This document shows, in pieces, positions 7,903 through 15,786 of a stretch of 64,000 bases of DNA. Position numbers and translations under genes: made by a program. Under the pieces are notes generated by a model. The model searched no databases and was not told where the DNA came from. It worked only from the letters and a program-made list of their open reading frames with translations. Within the stretch, counting starts at the first letter, position 1. The number at the start of each line of letters is the position of its first letter. This stretch comes from Geodermatophilus sp. YIM 151500. Its GTDB lineage: Bacteria; Actinomycetota; Actinomycetes; Mycobacteriales; Geodermatophilaceae. The DNA is taken from positions 26,391-90,390 of the forward strand of contig NZ_JAOVZT010000004.1 in NCBI RefSeq assembly GCF_025716945.1. The letters are read 5' to 3'.

Positions 7903-9594
7903 GTGACCCAGACACCTCGCACGAGCGACCGGCCGTCCCGGCGCGACACGGTGCAACGCGGCCAGGGCCAGTGGGCACTGGGGTACCGCGAGCCGCTCAA
8001 CCCCAACGAGCGGATGAAGAAGGACTCCGACGGCCTCGACGTGCGCCAGCGGATCCTCGACATCTACTCGAAGACCGGCTTCGACGGCATCGACCCCGGC
8101 GACCTGCGCGGCCGGATGCGCTGGATGGGCCTCTACACCCAGCGCGCCCAGGGCATCCCCGGCGGCAAGACCGCCGTCCTCGAGCCCGAGGAGCTCGAGG
8201 ACTCCTACTTCATGCTGCGCGTGCGCATCGACGGCGGGCAGCTCACCGGCGAGCAGCTCCGGGTGGTCGCCGGGATCAGCACCGAGTTCGGTCGGGACGT
8301 CGCCGACATCACCGACCGGCAGAACGTCCAGCTGCACTGGATCCGCATCGAGGACGTGCCCGAGATCTGGCGGCGGCTCGAAGCCGTCGGGCTGTCGACC
8401 ACCGAGGCCTGCGGTGACACGCCGCGCGTGATGCTCAACTGCCCGCTGGCCGGCATCCTCGAGGACGAGGTGATCGACGCCTCGGACGTCGTCGCGCAGA
8501 CCGTCGCCCGGTACGTCGGCGATCCGGAGTTCAGCAACCTGCCGCGCAAGTGGAAGACGTCGATGTCCGGCTGCGTCGACCACTGCACCGGCCACGAGAT
8601 CAACGACGTGTCGTTCGTGGGCGTGGTCGACGACTACGGCCGGGCGGGCTACGACCTGTGGGTCGGCGGCGGCCTGTCGACCAATCCCAAGCTGGCGCAG
8701 CGGATCGGCGTGTTCGTCCGCCCGGAGGAGGTCACCGAGGTCTGGGCCGCGGTCACCTCGATCTTCCGCGACTACGGGTACCGCCGGCAGCGCAACCACG
8801 CCCGGATGAAGTTCCTCATGGCCGACTGGGGGCCGGAGAGGTTCCGCTCGGTGCTGGAGGACGAGTACCTGCACCGCGGACTGCCCGACGGCCCGTCGCC
8901 GGCGCCGCCGAGGAACGACGAGCGCGACCACGTCGGCGTGATGAAGCAGAAGGACGGCGCGAACGCCGTCGGCTTCGCGCTGCGCACGGGGCGGATCAGC
9001 GGCACGCTGCTGGCCCGCGTCGCCGACCTGGCCGACGCGTACGGCGCCGGTCGGATCCGGACGACGGCGCAGCAGAAGCTGGTGATCCTCGACGTGCCCG
9101 ACGAGCGGGTCGAGGACCTGGTGGCCGCGCTGGGCGAGCACGACCTGCAGGTGCGGCCGAGCGCCTTCCGCCGCGGCACCATGGCCTGCACCGGCCTGGA
9201 GTTCTGCAAGCTGGCGATCGTCGAGACCAAGGGCCACGCGCAGGACCTGTACGCCGAGCTGGAGAAGCGGCTGCCGGACTTCGACGAGCCGATCTCGATC
9301 AACGTCAACGGGTGCCCCAACAGCTGCGCCCGGTTCCAGACGGCCGACATCGGCTTCAAGGGCTCGATGGTCCGCGACGAGGCCGGCGAGATGGTCGAGG
9401 GCTTCCAGGTGCACCTGGGCGGGCACCTCGGCGTGGAGGCCGCCTTCGGCCGGAAGTTCCGCGGCCACAAGGTGACCAAGGCCGAGACCGCCGACTACTG
9501 CGAGCGGGTGCTGCGCGGCTACCTCGAGCGGCGCGAGCCGGACGAGCGGTTCGCCGCCTACGTGGCGCGGGCCGACGAGTCCTGGCTGGTCTGA
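7903..9594 (+). CDS. sir: Ferredoxin-dependent assimilatory sulfite reductase (nitrite/sulfite reductase family)
   Basis: This enzyme reduces sulfite to sulfide with six electrons from ferredoxin, using siroheme coupled to a [4Fe-4S] cluster. The cluster ligands are visible as C429-x5-C435 (CTGLEFC) and C471-x3-C475 (GCPNSC). The 563-aa length and duplicated ferrodoxin-like half-domains fit the SirA/NirA family. Nitrite reductase activity is the alternative, but co-transcription with cysH and the Cys-type leader favours sulfite. The GTG start at 7903 follows AGGAAG. The next small gene starts 6 nt after its stop. Confidence 0.92.
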   Translation: MTQTPRTSDRPSRRDTVQRGQGQWALGYREPLNPNERMKKDSDGLDVRQRILDIYSKTGFDGIDPGDLRGRMRWMGLYTQRAQGIPGGKTAVLEPEELEDSYFMLRVRIDGGQLTGEQLRVVAGISTEFGRDVADITDRQNVQLHWIRIEDVPEIWRRLEAVGLSTTEACGDTPRVMLNCPLAGILEDEVIDASDVVAQTVARYVGDPEFSNLPRKWKTSMSGCVDHCTGHEINDVSFVGVVDDYGRAGYDLWVGGGLSTNPKLAQRIGVFVRPEEVTEVWAAVTSIFRDYGYRRQRNHARMKFLMADWGPERFRSVLEDEYLHRGLPDGPSPAPPRNDERDHVGVMKQKDGANAVGFALRTGRISGTLLARVADLADAYGAGRIRTTAQQKLVILDVPDERVEDLVAALGEHDLQVRPSAFRRGTMACTGLEFCKLAIVETKGHAQDLYAELEKRLPDFDEPISINVNGCPNSCARFQTADIGFKGSMVRDEAGEMVEGFQVHLGGHLGVEAAFGRKFRGHKVTKAETADYCERVLRGYLERREPDERFAAYVARADESWLV

Positions 9595-9599
9595 GCGCC

Positions 9600-9770
9600 G
9601 TGACGGAGGACACACCCGGAAGAGGCCGCTCCCTGCCGCCGTTCCACTGCCCGTACTGCGGGGACGAGGAACTCACCCCGTACGGGGGGACTTCCGACGG
9701 TTGGCGTTGCGCAGCGTGTCTGCGTGCATTCAGAGTGCAACTGATCGCGACGGGGGTGCAGCAGGGATGA
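9600..9770 (+). CDS. Small zinc-ribbon protein between sulfite reductase and cysH
   Basis: This 56-aa protein has two CxxC knuckles, CPYC at about residues 17-20 and CAAC at about 37-40, forming a rubredoxin/zinc-ribbon-like module (HCPYCGDEELTPYG...WRCAACLRAF). It starts at GTG 9600 and its TGA overlaps the cysH ATG (ATGA at 9767). The position and tight coupling imply a role in sulfite/APS reduction, perhaps as an electron carrier or assembly factor, but no function is established from sequence alone. Confidence 0.75.
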   Translation: MTEDTPGRGRSLPPFHCPYCGDEELTPYGGTSDGWRCAACLRAFRVQLIATGVQQG

Positions 9771-10477
9771 CGACCGCCATCCGGCCGACGCCGCTGCTCG
9801 CCGAGGCGGCGAACGCCTGGTTCGAGGACATCGCCGACCCGGTGGAGCAGGCGCTCACCGTGCTGCGCTGGGCCGGTGACACCTTCGGCGACGACTTCGC
9901 CATCACGTCGTCGATGGCCGACGGGCTGCTCGCGCACCTGGCCAGCCGGGCGGTCCCCGGCGTCCGGGTCGTCTTCCTCGACACCGGCTACCACTTCGCC
10001 GAGACCCTGGGCACCCGCGACTGGATCACCTCGGTGCTGCCGATCACGCTGGTGGACGTGCGACCGGCGCAGTCGGTCGCCGAGCAGGACGCCGAATTCG
10101 GGTCGCGGCTGCACGAGCGCGACCCTGACCTGTGCTGCTCGCTGCGCAAGGTCCAGCCGCTCGCGCAGGCGCTGTCCGGCTTCGTCGCCTGGGGGTCGGG
10201 CGTGCGGCGGGAGGAGTCCGCGTCGCGCAAGTACACCAAGTTGGTCGATTGGGACGCCGCACGCGGAATGATCAAGATCAATCCGCTGGCAGCCTGGACC
10301 CAGGACGACGTCGACGCCTACGTCACCGAGCACTCGGTGCCGGTCAACCCGCTCACCGACCTCGGCTACGCGTCGATCGGCTGCGCGCCGTGCACCCGGC
10401 CGGTCGCCCCCGGCGAGGACGCGCGCGCCGGTCGCTGGGCCGGCCGCGGCAAGACGGAGTGCGGGCTGCACGTCTGA
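9767..10477 (+). CDS. cysH: Adenylyl-sulfate (APS) reductase
   Basis: It reduces adenosine 5-prime-phosphosulfate to sulfite in assimilatory sulfate reduction. The 236-aa protein has the [4Fe-4S] cysteine pairs C123-C124 (CCSLRKVQPL) and C206/C209 (GCAPC) that mark APS rather than PAPS reductases. The catalytic C-terminal ECGLH has Cys232. ATG 9767 is chosen over an upstream in-frame ATG at 9701, which lies inside the preceding gene, because of the ATGA coupling. Its product, sulfite, feeds the reductase encoded upstream. Confidence 0.94.
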   Translation: MTTAIRPTPLLAEAANAWFEDIADPVEQALTVLRWAGDTFGDDFAITSSMADGLLAHLASRAVPGVRVVFLDTGYHFAETLGTRDWITSVLPITLVDVRPAQSVAEQDAEFGSRLHERDPDLCCSLRKVQPLAQALSGFVAWGSGVRREESASRKYTKLVDWDAARGMIKINPLAAWTQDDVDAYVTEHSVPVNPLTDLGYASIGCAPCTRPVAPGEDARAGRWAGRGKTECGLHV

Positions 10478-10553
10478 GGAGGGACCTCGTCCCACCTCAC
10501 GACGCGCGCCGCGGGCCCGGGACGAGGCCGTTCCGGGGCGGCAGGATGAGCCC

Positions 10554-10847
10554 GTGCCGCGTCCTCCGCGCCTCTCCCCCGACGAGCTGTCCGCCGCCCT
10601 CGGCGACCTGCCGCTGTGGTCCGGTGACACCGGCGGCCTGCACCGCACCGTCGAGCTGCCCAGCTTCCGCGACGCCGTCGCCGCGATCGGAGCCGTCGCC
10701 GACGTGGCCGAGGAGCTCGACCACCACCCCGACGTCGACCTGCGCTGGCGCACCCTGCACTTCGCGCTGGTCAGCCACTCCGCCGGCGGCGTGACCGAGC
10801 TCGACCTGCAGCTCGCCCGCCGCATCGACGCCCTGCTCCCCGGCTGA
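10554..10847 (+). CDS. Pterin-4a-carbinolamine dehydratase
   Basis: This is a small single-domain enzyme of 97 aa. The conserved motif EELDHHPDVDLRW followed by H and a second conserved segment (TLHFALVSHSAGG) identifies the PCD/DCoH family, which dehydrates 4a-hydroxytetrahydropterin formed by aromatic amino-acid hydroxylases. The start is GTG 10554. No phenylalanine hydroxylase is nearby, so the partner is unknown. It converges with the DUF3037 gene across a long inverted repeat. Confidence 0.9.
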   Translation: MPRPPRLSPDELSAALGDLPLWSGDTGGLHRTVELPSFRDAVAAIGAVADVAEELDHHPDVDLRWRTLHFALVSHSAGGVTELDLQLARRIDALLPG

Positions 10848-10877
10848 CCCCGGGGCCCGGTCCCCGACCCCCCGCTG

Positions 10878-10951
10878 ACGCGATCACGAAGTTCCGGAGG
10901 CGACACGCCGCTCCACGCCGGCGCGCCGCTTCCGCGACTTCATGATCGCGT
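10878..10951. terminator. Long inverted repeat between convergent genes
   Basis: ACGCGATCACGAAGT at 10878-10892 pairs with ACTTCATGATCGCGT at 10937-10951 (14 of 15 bases) across a 44-nt loop. It lies between the ends of the PCD gene and the minus-strand DUF3037 gene and could terminate both. A further GATCGCGTG follows at 10962. There is no T-tract. Confidence 0.5.
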
Positions 10952-10992
10952 GAGGAGGAGGTCGATCGCGTGTGGAGGGGCGCCGTGGGGGG

Positions 10993-11391
10993 TCAGCCCG
11001 CCACGGGGAGGACGAGCAGGCGCAGCAGGCGGTCGGCCTCGGCGTCCGGGTCCTCGGTGAGGCCGGTGTGCACCGGCCCCGGCTGGACGACGGTGCTGCG
11101 CGGCGCGGTCAGCCAGCGGAAGCGGGACCCCAGCGCCTCGCGCCCGGCGGCCCCGGCGGCCGGCGCGGCGGCGCAGACGTCGGCCGCCGCCCGGAGCGCC
11201 CGGCCGATCGCGTCGGCGTCGGCGGTCGGGTCGAGGGCGCGCAGCCGGTCGACGTCGAGGTGCACCCGAGAGCCGAGGTAGTCGCGCTGCCGGCAGTAGA
11301 CGAGCACCCCGGCGTTGATCGCCTCTCCCCGCTCCACGCGGGGGACGACCCGCAGCACGGCGTACTCGAAGGTGTCCCGGGAGCCGCTCAC
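10993..11391 (-). CDS. DUF3037 domain protein
   Basis: This 132-aa protein contains the DUF3037 signature: FEYAVLRVVPRVERGEAINAGVLVYC near the N-terminus and a downstream RFRWLTAPRSTVVQPGPVHTG segment. The GTG start at 11391 overlaps the stop of the HipA-like kinase gene by 4 nt (GTGA), so the two are translationally coupled. HipA-like/DUF3037 pairing is recurrent in bacterial genomes to my knowledge. The biochemical role is unknown. Confidence 0.85.
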   Translation of the reverse strand: MSGSRDTFEYAVLRVVPRVERGEAINAGVLVYCRQRDYLGSRVHLDVDRLRALDPTADADAIGRALRAAADVCAAAPAAGAAGREALGSRFRWLTAPRSTVVQPGPVHTGLTEDPDAEADRLLRLLVLPVAG

Positions 11392-12230
11392 CGTTGCCTC
11401 ACCCCCTCCGGCGGCGGAGGGCCCAGCCAGGCCGGCCGGTTCTCCCCGCGCGGCGCGCGGCGGCGCCCCCCGCCGCCGGCGGCCGCGGTGGCGACCAGCC
11501 CGGGCAGCCAGGCGTCGCGCGCGTCCAGCCGGGCCAGCAGCTGGTCGACGTAGCGGTCGCGGAGGTCCTCGGCGTCGCCGTCCAGCCAGTCGTCGGGCAC
11601 CTGTGCCAGCACGCCGGCGAGCAGGTCGCGGGTGATCCGGGGGGCGAGCGCCGCGTCGGCGTCCGCCACCTGCGGGTCGCGTTCGACCAGTGCGTGCGCG
11701 CTCGCGTCGTACGGCCGGGTGACCGCGGCGGCCGCGCCCGGCCAGGAGTGGTGGAAGGTCAGGCAGGCGCCGTGGTCGATCAGGTGGAGCCGACCGTGCC
11801 AGAAGAGCATGTTGGGGTTGCGCCACGAGCGGTCGACGTTGCCGACGAGCGCGTCGAACCACAGCACCCGCCCGGCCAGCCCCGGGCCGACGCCGTCGGC
11901 ACCGGCCTCGAAGTCCAGCGCGCCGGGGAGGTAGTCGAGGCCCAGGTTGCGGCCCGCCGATCGGCGCAGCAGCTCCTGCACCTCGACGTCGGGCTCGCCC
12001 ACGGCCAGCTCCGGGGCGACGTCGACGGTGACCAGCGCCGGCACCGGCAGGCCGAGCGCGCGGGCCAGCTCGCCGCAGACCACCTCGGCCACCAGCACCG
12101 GCAGACCCTGACCGGCGCCGCGCCACTTGACCACGTACGTGCCCAGGTCGTCGGCCTCCATGAGCCCCGGCAGCGAGCCACCCTCGCGCAGCGGGGTGAC
12201 GTAACGGGTGGCGGTGACGGCGGGCAGCAC
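11388..12230 (-). CDS. HipA-like kinase domain protein (HipA_2 type)
   Basis: This 280-aa protein has protein-kinase-like features of the short HipA family. They are an ATP-lysine region (TYVVKWRGAGQG, Lys34), a catalytic-loop-like segment (FDALVGNVDRSWRNPN, about residues 125-139) and a metal-binding DFG-like LIDHG at about 149-153. The N-terminal HipB-contacting domain of classical HipA is lacking. The GTG start at 12230 opens the conserved domain. It is coupled to the DUF3037 gene. It could phosphorylate a protein substrate, but no antitoxin-like HTH gene is present. Confidence 0.85.
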   Translation of the reverse strand: MLPAVTATRYVTPLREGGSLPGLMEADDLGTYVVKWRGAGQGLPVLVAEVVCGELARALGLPVPALVTVDVAPELAVGEPDVEVQELLRRSAGRNLGLDYLPGALDFEAGADGVGPGLAGRVLWFDALVGNVDRSWRNPNMLFWHGRLHLIDHGACLTFHHSWPGAAAAVTRPYDASAHALVERDPQVADADAALAPRITRDLLAGVLAQVPDDWLDGDAEDLRDRYVDQLLARLDARDAWLPGLVATAAAGGGGRRRAPRGENRPAWLGPPPPEGVRQR

Positions 12231-12345
12231 AGTGGGCCGGACGTTACCGCCGCGCGCCGTGCGGGGTCGGCGGGAACACTGGCGGCGTGACCGTCGACGC
12301 ACCGCCCGGCCGCCGCGGCGCCGCGCCGGCCGGCGGGCGGTAGCG

Positions 12346-12906
12346 GTGGGGCTGCTGCGGGCCGCGGACCTCGACCGGCTCCGCGACGCGCCGTTCACCT
12401 ATCCCGACGTCGGGGCCACCCGCGAGGCGCGGTACCCGGCCGGCTGGCCGCACCTCGAGCGGACGGCGGTGGTCGGCTCGGGACGGCCGGCCTTCGAGCG
12501 GGCCGCCGCCGCGCTGTTCGACTGGGGCTGCCAGCGCGGCGCGGGGCTGCGGGTGCGCGCCACCGGCCCGGCGAGCGAACCGGGCGCCGTCGTCGTGCTG
12601 ACCGCGGGACTGCCGCGGCTGGGCTACGACATCCCCTGCCGGGTCGTGTGGGCGCAGCCAGACGGCGACGAGCGCGGCTTCGGCTACGGCACCCTGCCCG
12701 GCCATCCGGAGAGCGGCGAGGAGGCGTTCCTCCTCCGGCTCGACCCGGACGGGCAGGTGCTCTTCACCACCCGCGTCTTCTCGCGGATGACCGGCCCGGT
12801 CGCCCGGCTCGCCGGGCCGGTCGGCCGGCGGGTGCAGGAGCTGGCGCTGACCGCCTACGCCCGTGCGGCGCGCCGGGCGGCCGGGGGCCGAGCGGCCGGC
12901 GGCTGA
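12346..12906 (+). CDS. DUF1990 (UPF0548) family protein
   Basis: This 186-aa protein contains the DUF1990 pattern: FTYPDVGATR near the N-terminus, then GWPHLERTAVVGSGRPAFERAAAALF, then RVVW...GYGTLPGHPESGEEAF. The family is common in actinobacteria and has no assigned function. GTG 12346 is preferred as the start of the conserved region. An upstream in-frame ATG at 12208 would add an Arg-rich stretch overlapping the divergent kinase start, which is unlikely to be coding. Confidence 0.85.
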   Translation: MGLLRAADLDRLRDAPFTYPDVGATREARYPAGWPHLERTAVVGSGRPAFERAAAALFDWGCQRGAGLRVRATGPASEPGAVVVLTAGLPRLGYDIPCRVVWAQPDGDERGFGYGTLPGHPESGEEAFLLRLDPDGQVLFTTRVFSRMTGPVARLAGPVGRRVQELALTAYARAARRAAGGRAAGG

Positions 12907-12945
12907 GCGATCGGCCGGGTCGGCGGTTGCGGTCCGCCGACCCGG

Positions 12946-13749
12946 TCAGACGTCGCGGCGCTCGGTGACGACGGCGCCGGCGACCCAGGCCGCCAGTGCC
13001 CAGGCGCCGCAGACGGCCAGGCCGGTGGGCCAGTCGGTCGCCGCGGCGAGCAGCGCGTCGCCGCCGGCCGGCAGGCCGAGCGAGCCGCGGGTCGCGACGG
13101 TCAGCAGGTCCTCCTCGCCCACCCGCAGCGCGGGCAGCAACCAGGCGACGTCGACCACGGCGGCCACGCCGCTCAGCACCGCGGCCGTCGGCAGCACGAC
13201 GACCAGCGCGACGCCGAGCACGACCGCCGGCACGGCGCGGCGCAGCAGCGCGCCCAACCCCACGCCCAGGACGACGACCAGCACGGCGGCGGCGACCTGC
13301 ACCCCGGCCGCCCGCAGCACGACCGGGTCGCCGACGGGCGGCCCGCCGGCCCCGGCGGTCAGCACCGGCACGGCGGCGACGCACGCGGCGGCCGCCCCTG
13401 CAGTGAGCAGCGCGGTCCAGAAGGCGACGAGCACGGTCTTCGCGACCAGCCAGCGGATGCGCCGGGGCACGGCGGTCAGGGACACGAGCACCGTGCCGGC
13501 CCGGTACTCACCGGTGACGACCAGGGCGCCCAGGCCGACGAGCACCAGCTGCGCGGGGGCGAAGCCGACCAGCGCCGCCGCGACCGCCCGGGCGGGGTCG
13601 GCCGGCGCGGTCGTGCCGCTCAGCGACACCCAGGCCCCCGCGGCGACCACCGCGAGGTAGGCCAGCAGGCACGTGCCGATCGAGCGCGAGGTGCGCAGCT
13701 TGGTCCACTCGCTCCGCAGCAGGGCACGGGCGGGCACCCGGCGGCTCAC
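12946..13749 (-). CDS. ABC-2 type transporter permease subunit
   Basis: This 267-aa protein has about six hydrophobic helices. The cytoplasmic N-terminus (LLRSEWTKLRTSRS) is the classic opening of actinobacterial ABC-2 permeases. GTG 13749 overlaps the ATPase stop by 4 nt (GTGA). With the upstream ATPase it would form an exporter of unknown substrate. It resembles the permease at 46648-47451 in size and layout. Confidence 0.87.
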   Translation of the reverse strand: MSRRVPARALLRSEWTKLRTSRSIGTCLLAYLAVVAAGAWVSLSGTTAPADPARAVAAALVGFAPAQLVLVGLGALVVTGEYRAGTVLVSLTAVPRRIRWLVAKTVLVAFWTALLTAGAAAACVAAVPVLTAGAGGPPVGDPVVLRAAGVQVAAAVLVVVLGVGLGALLRRAVPAVVLGVALVVVLPTAAVLSGVAAVVDVAWLLPALRVGEEDLLTVATRGSLGLPAGGDALLAAATDWPTGLAVCGAWALAAWVAGAVVTERRDV

Positions 13750-14639
13750 GTGGCCGCCCCGCCGGTCTCGTCGGCGAGGGCGAGGTAGGCCTCCGCCAGG
13801 GTGAGCGGCACGACGGCGAGCTCGTGCACGGGGGCCTCGGTGAGGTAGGCGACGTCGCCGACCTCCTGCGCCGACAGGCCGTCGACCCGCAGCGCGCCGT
13901 CGACCTCCAGCGCGACCCGGCCGCCGGCCTCGCGCAGCGCGGTCGCCAGCAGCGGGGCGCGCGGCGTGCGCACCCGGACGCCGGCGCCTCCACCGAGCAG
14001 GTCGGCGACCGGCAGGTCGGCCAGCAGCCGCCCGCGGTCGAGGACCACCAGGTGGTCGGCGGTCTCCTCCAGCCCGCTTGACGGGTGACCGGAGAGCAGC
14101 ACCGTGCGGCCCTGCTCGGCGTAGTCGCGCAGCAGTTCGCGCACCATCCGCACCCCGCCCGGGCCCAACCCGGTCACCGGCTCGTCGAGCAGCAGGACCT
14201 CCGGGTCGCCGAGCAGCGCGACCGCCAGGCCCAGCCGCCGCGCGCCGGCCGAGGGCAGGCCGCGCACCCGCTCGTGCGCGACCGAGCCGAGGCCGACCAG
14301 CTCGATCACCTCGTCGACCCGCCGGGCCGGGATGGCGTTGCTCTGCGCGAGCGCCCGCAGGTGCTGGTAGGCCGTGCGGTGCGGCCGGCCGGCTCCGTCG
14401 CCGATCAAAGCACCCACCTCGCGCAGCGGGCGGGCCAGCTGGCGGTACCGGCGGCCGAGCACCACCGCCGATCCGGACGTCGGCCGGGTCAGCCCCACGA
14501 CGCAGCGCATGATCGTCGTCCGGCCGGAGCCGTCCGGCCCGAGCAGCCCGGTCACCCGGCCCGGGCGGACGGCGGTGGTCACGCCGTCGACGGCGACGTG
14601 CGACCCGTACCGCTTGGTCAGCGCGTCGAGCACGATCAC
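13746..14639 (-). CDS. ABC transporter ATP-binding protein with degenerate Walker A
   Basis: This 297-aa ATPase of the ABC-2 (DrrA-like) class has an unusual Walker A, GPDGSGRTT. The invariant Lys is Arg. The signature is also weak (PSAGARR in place of LSGGQ). Walker B (VLLLDEP) and the H-loop (LLSGHPSSG) are present. The GTG at 14639 begins MIVLDALTKRYG-like sequence; an in-frame ATG at 14651 is an alternative. It is coupled to the permease gene. Hydrolysis may be slow or absent, unless the Arg form is functional as in some actinobacterial relatives. Confidence 0.85.
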   Translation of the reverse strand: MIVLDALTKRYGSHVAVDGVTTAVRPGRVTGLLGPDGSGRTTIMRCVVGLTRPTSGSAVVLGRRYRQLARPLREVGALIGDGAGRPHRTAYQHLRALAQSNAIPARRVDEVIELVGLGSVAHERVRGLPSAGARRLGLAVALLGDPEVLLLDEPVTGLGPGGVRMVRELLRDYAEQGRTVLLSGHPSSGLEETADHLVVLDRGRLLADLPVADLLGGGAGVRVRTPRAPLLATALREAGGRVALEVDGALRVDGLSAQEVGDVAYLTEAPVHELAVVPLTLAEAYLALADETGGAAT

Positions 14640-14742
14640 ACCGCACAGCATCGCGGCAGCCGGCGCCCGGCCCGCGCCGACACAGCGGGACGGGCGCCGA
14701 TCCGGTCTGGACGGCGGGACGGCCGACCGGCACCCTTCCGGC

Positions 14743-15015
14743 GTGTCCACCACCCCACCCGCGCGGCTGCGCGACCTGCGCAACCTGGGGCCGGCCAGCG
14801 AGCGGGCGCTGGCCGCGGTGGGCATCCGCACGCCGGCGGATCTCGACGCGGTCGGCGCGGCCGCGGCCTTCCGCCGGCTGGCCGACGCGGGCACGCCGCA
14901 CCTGACCCGCACCTTCCTGTGGGCGCTCGCCGGCGCGCTCGACGACCTGGACTGGCGCGAGCTGCCGCCCGACCTCCGGCGGCGGCTGGCGGTCGAGGCC
15001 GGCCTGACCGGCTGA
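14743..15015 (+). CDS. TfoX C-terminal domain protein
   Basis: This 90-aa protein consists of the helical TfoX/Sxy C-terminal domain: LRDLRNLGPASERALAAVGIRTPADL with a helix-hairpin-helix-like GPASE core, then FLWALAGALDDLDWRELPPDLR. In gammaproteobacteria Sxy is a competence coactivator. Stand-alone domains in actinobacteria have no proven role. It starts at GTG 14743 and is monocistronic, in the gap between the exporter and a membrane protein gene. Confidence 0.85.
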   Translation: MSTTPPARLRDLRNLGPASERALAAVGIRTPADLDAVGAAAAFRRLADAGTPHLTRTFLWALAGALDDLDWRELPPDLRRRLAVEAGLTG

Positions 15016-15073
15016 CCGGGCCCCGGCCGGCTGACCGGGCCCTCGGCCGGGCGGACGGGACCCGACGGCCGGG

Positions 15074-15562
15074 CTACGGGGCGGCCGCGCGGTAGGGCTC
15101 GGCGACTCCGTCGGCGACGAACGGGATCTTGACCGTGTACTGCTGGTAGAGCTTGGCGGCCTCCTCGATCGGCAGGTGCCCGACCTGCACGAGGGTGGCC
15201 AGCCCGTCCAGCTCCGCGGCGGCCGACTCCGCAGCACCCACCCGGGCGCCGGTGTTCTGCGACCGCTCGAGGTTGACCAGCACCGCGGCGCCCACCGAGA
15301 CCACGAGCGCGGCGAGGCACAGCAGCCGCCAGACGATCGAGTTCTCGGCGAGCCCGAGGGCATTCGCCACCGCGTCGGCGAACGTGTTGCCCCCCAGCGC
15401 CGGACCGGCGGTGAAGGCGGCGGACATCGAGCTCAGCACCATGGTCACGGCCACCCGGCGCTGCGCCTTGGGCCGGGTGGTGCGCAACCAGACCTGGACG
15501 TCGGCGTGGCGGCGCTGCACGCGGGCCAGGAACTCGCGGCGCTGGTCGCTGTCGTCGGTCAT
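15074..15562 (-). CDS. Hypothetical membrane protein
   Basis: This 162-aa protein is not recognised. It has an Arg-rich cytoplasmic N-terminus (about 40 residues), then two hydrophobic segments (VAVTMVLSSMSAAFTAGPAL and VWRLLCLAALVVSVGAAVLV). A C-terminal amphipathic region (ESAAAELDGLATLVQVGHLPIEEAAKLYQQYTVK) resembles small solute/effector two-TM proteins. The ATG start at 15562 lacks rivals. It converges with the TfoX-domain gene. Confidence 0.65.
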   Translation of the reverse strand: MTDDSDQRREFLARVQRRHADVQVWLRTTRPKAQRRVAVTMVLSSMSAAFTAGPALGGNTFADAVANALGLAENSIVWRLLCLAALVVSVGAAVLVNLERSQNTGARVGAAESAAAELDGLATLVQVGHLPIEEAAKLYQQYTVKIPFVADGVAEPYRAAAP

Positions 15563-15786
15563 CGACGTCTCCCGCTCCGAGCAGTGCGACCCCCCGGATG
15601 CTATCGGCCGAGGAGACCCGATCCCCGCACGGTCCCGTCACCTGCGGCGACGCCGTCGTCGCGCGATCATGCGACACGCCGAGGGTGTGCCGCTGCGCAG
15701 GCCCTTGACTACGCGGCGTCCCCTCCCGGGCCCTAGCGTCCGCGACACCCCTCCTGTCCGGGGGGCGCGGGCGTGAGGGAGCAGCG

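Noticed and set aside
7504-9615. Long minus-strand frame opposite the sulfite reductase gene
   Set aside because: It is a mirror-frame of a real gene with biased composition and no domain.
12287-12343. Tiny GTG-started ORF before the DUF1990 gene
   Set aside because: Eighteen codons of Pro/Arg/Gly with no coupling to the next start; probably chance.
15705-15739. TTGACT and TAGCGT before the M1 peptidase gene as a promoter
   Set aside because: The spacing is 23 bp, too long for a standard promoter.
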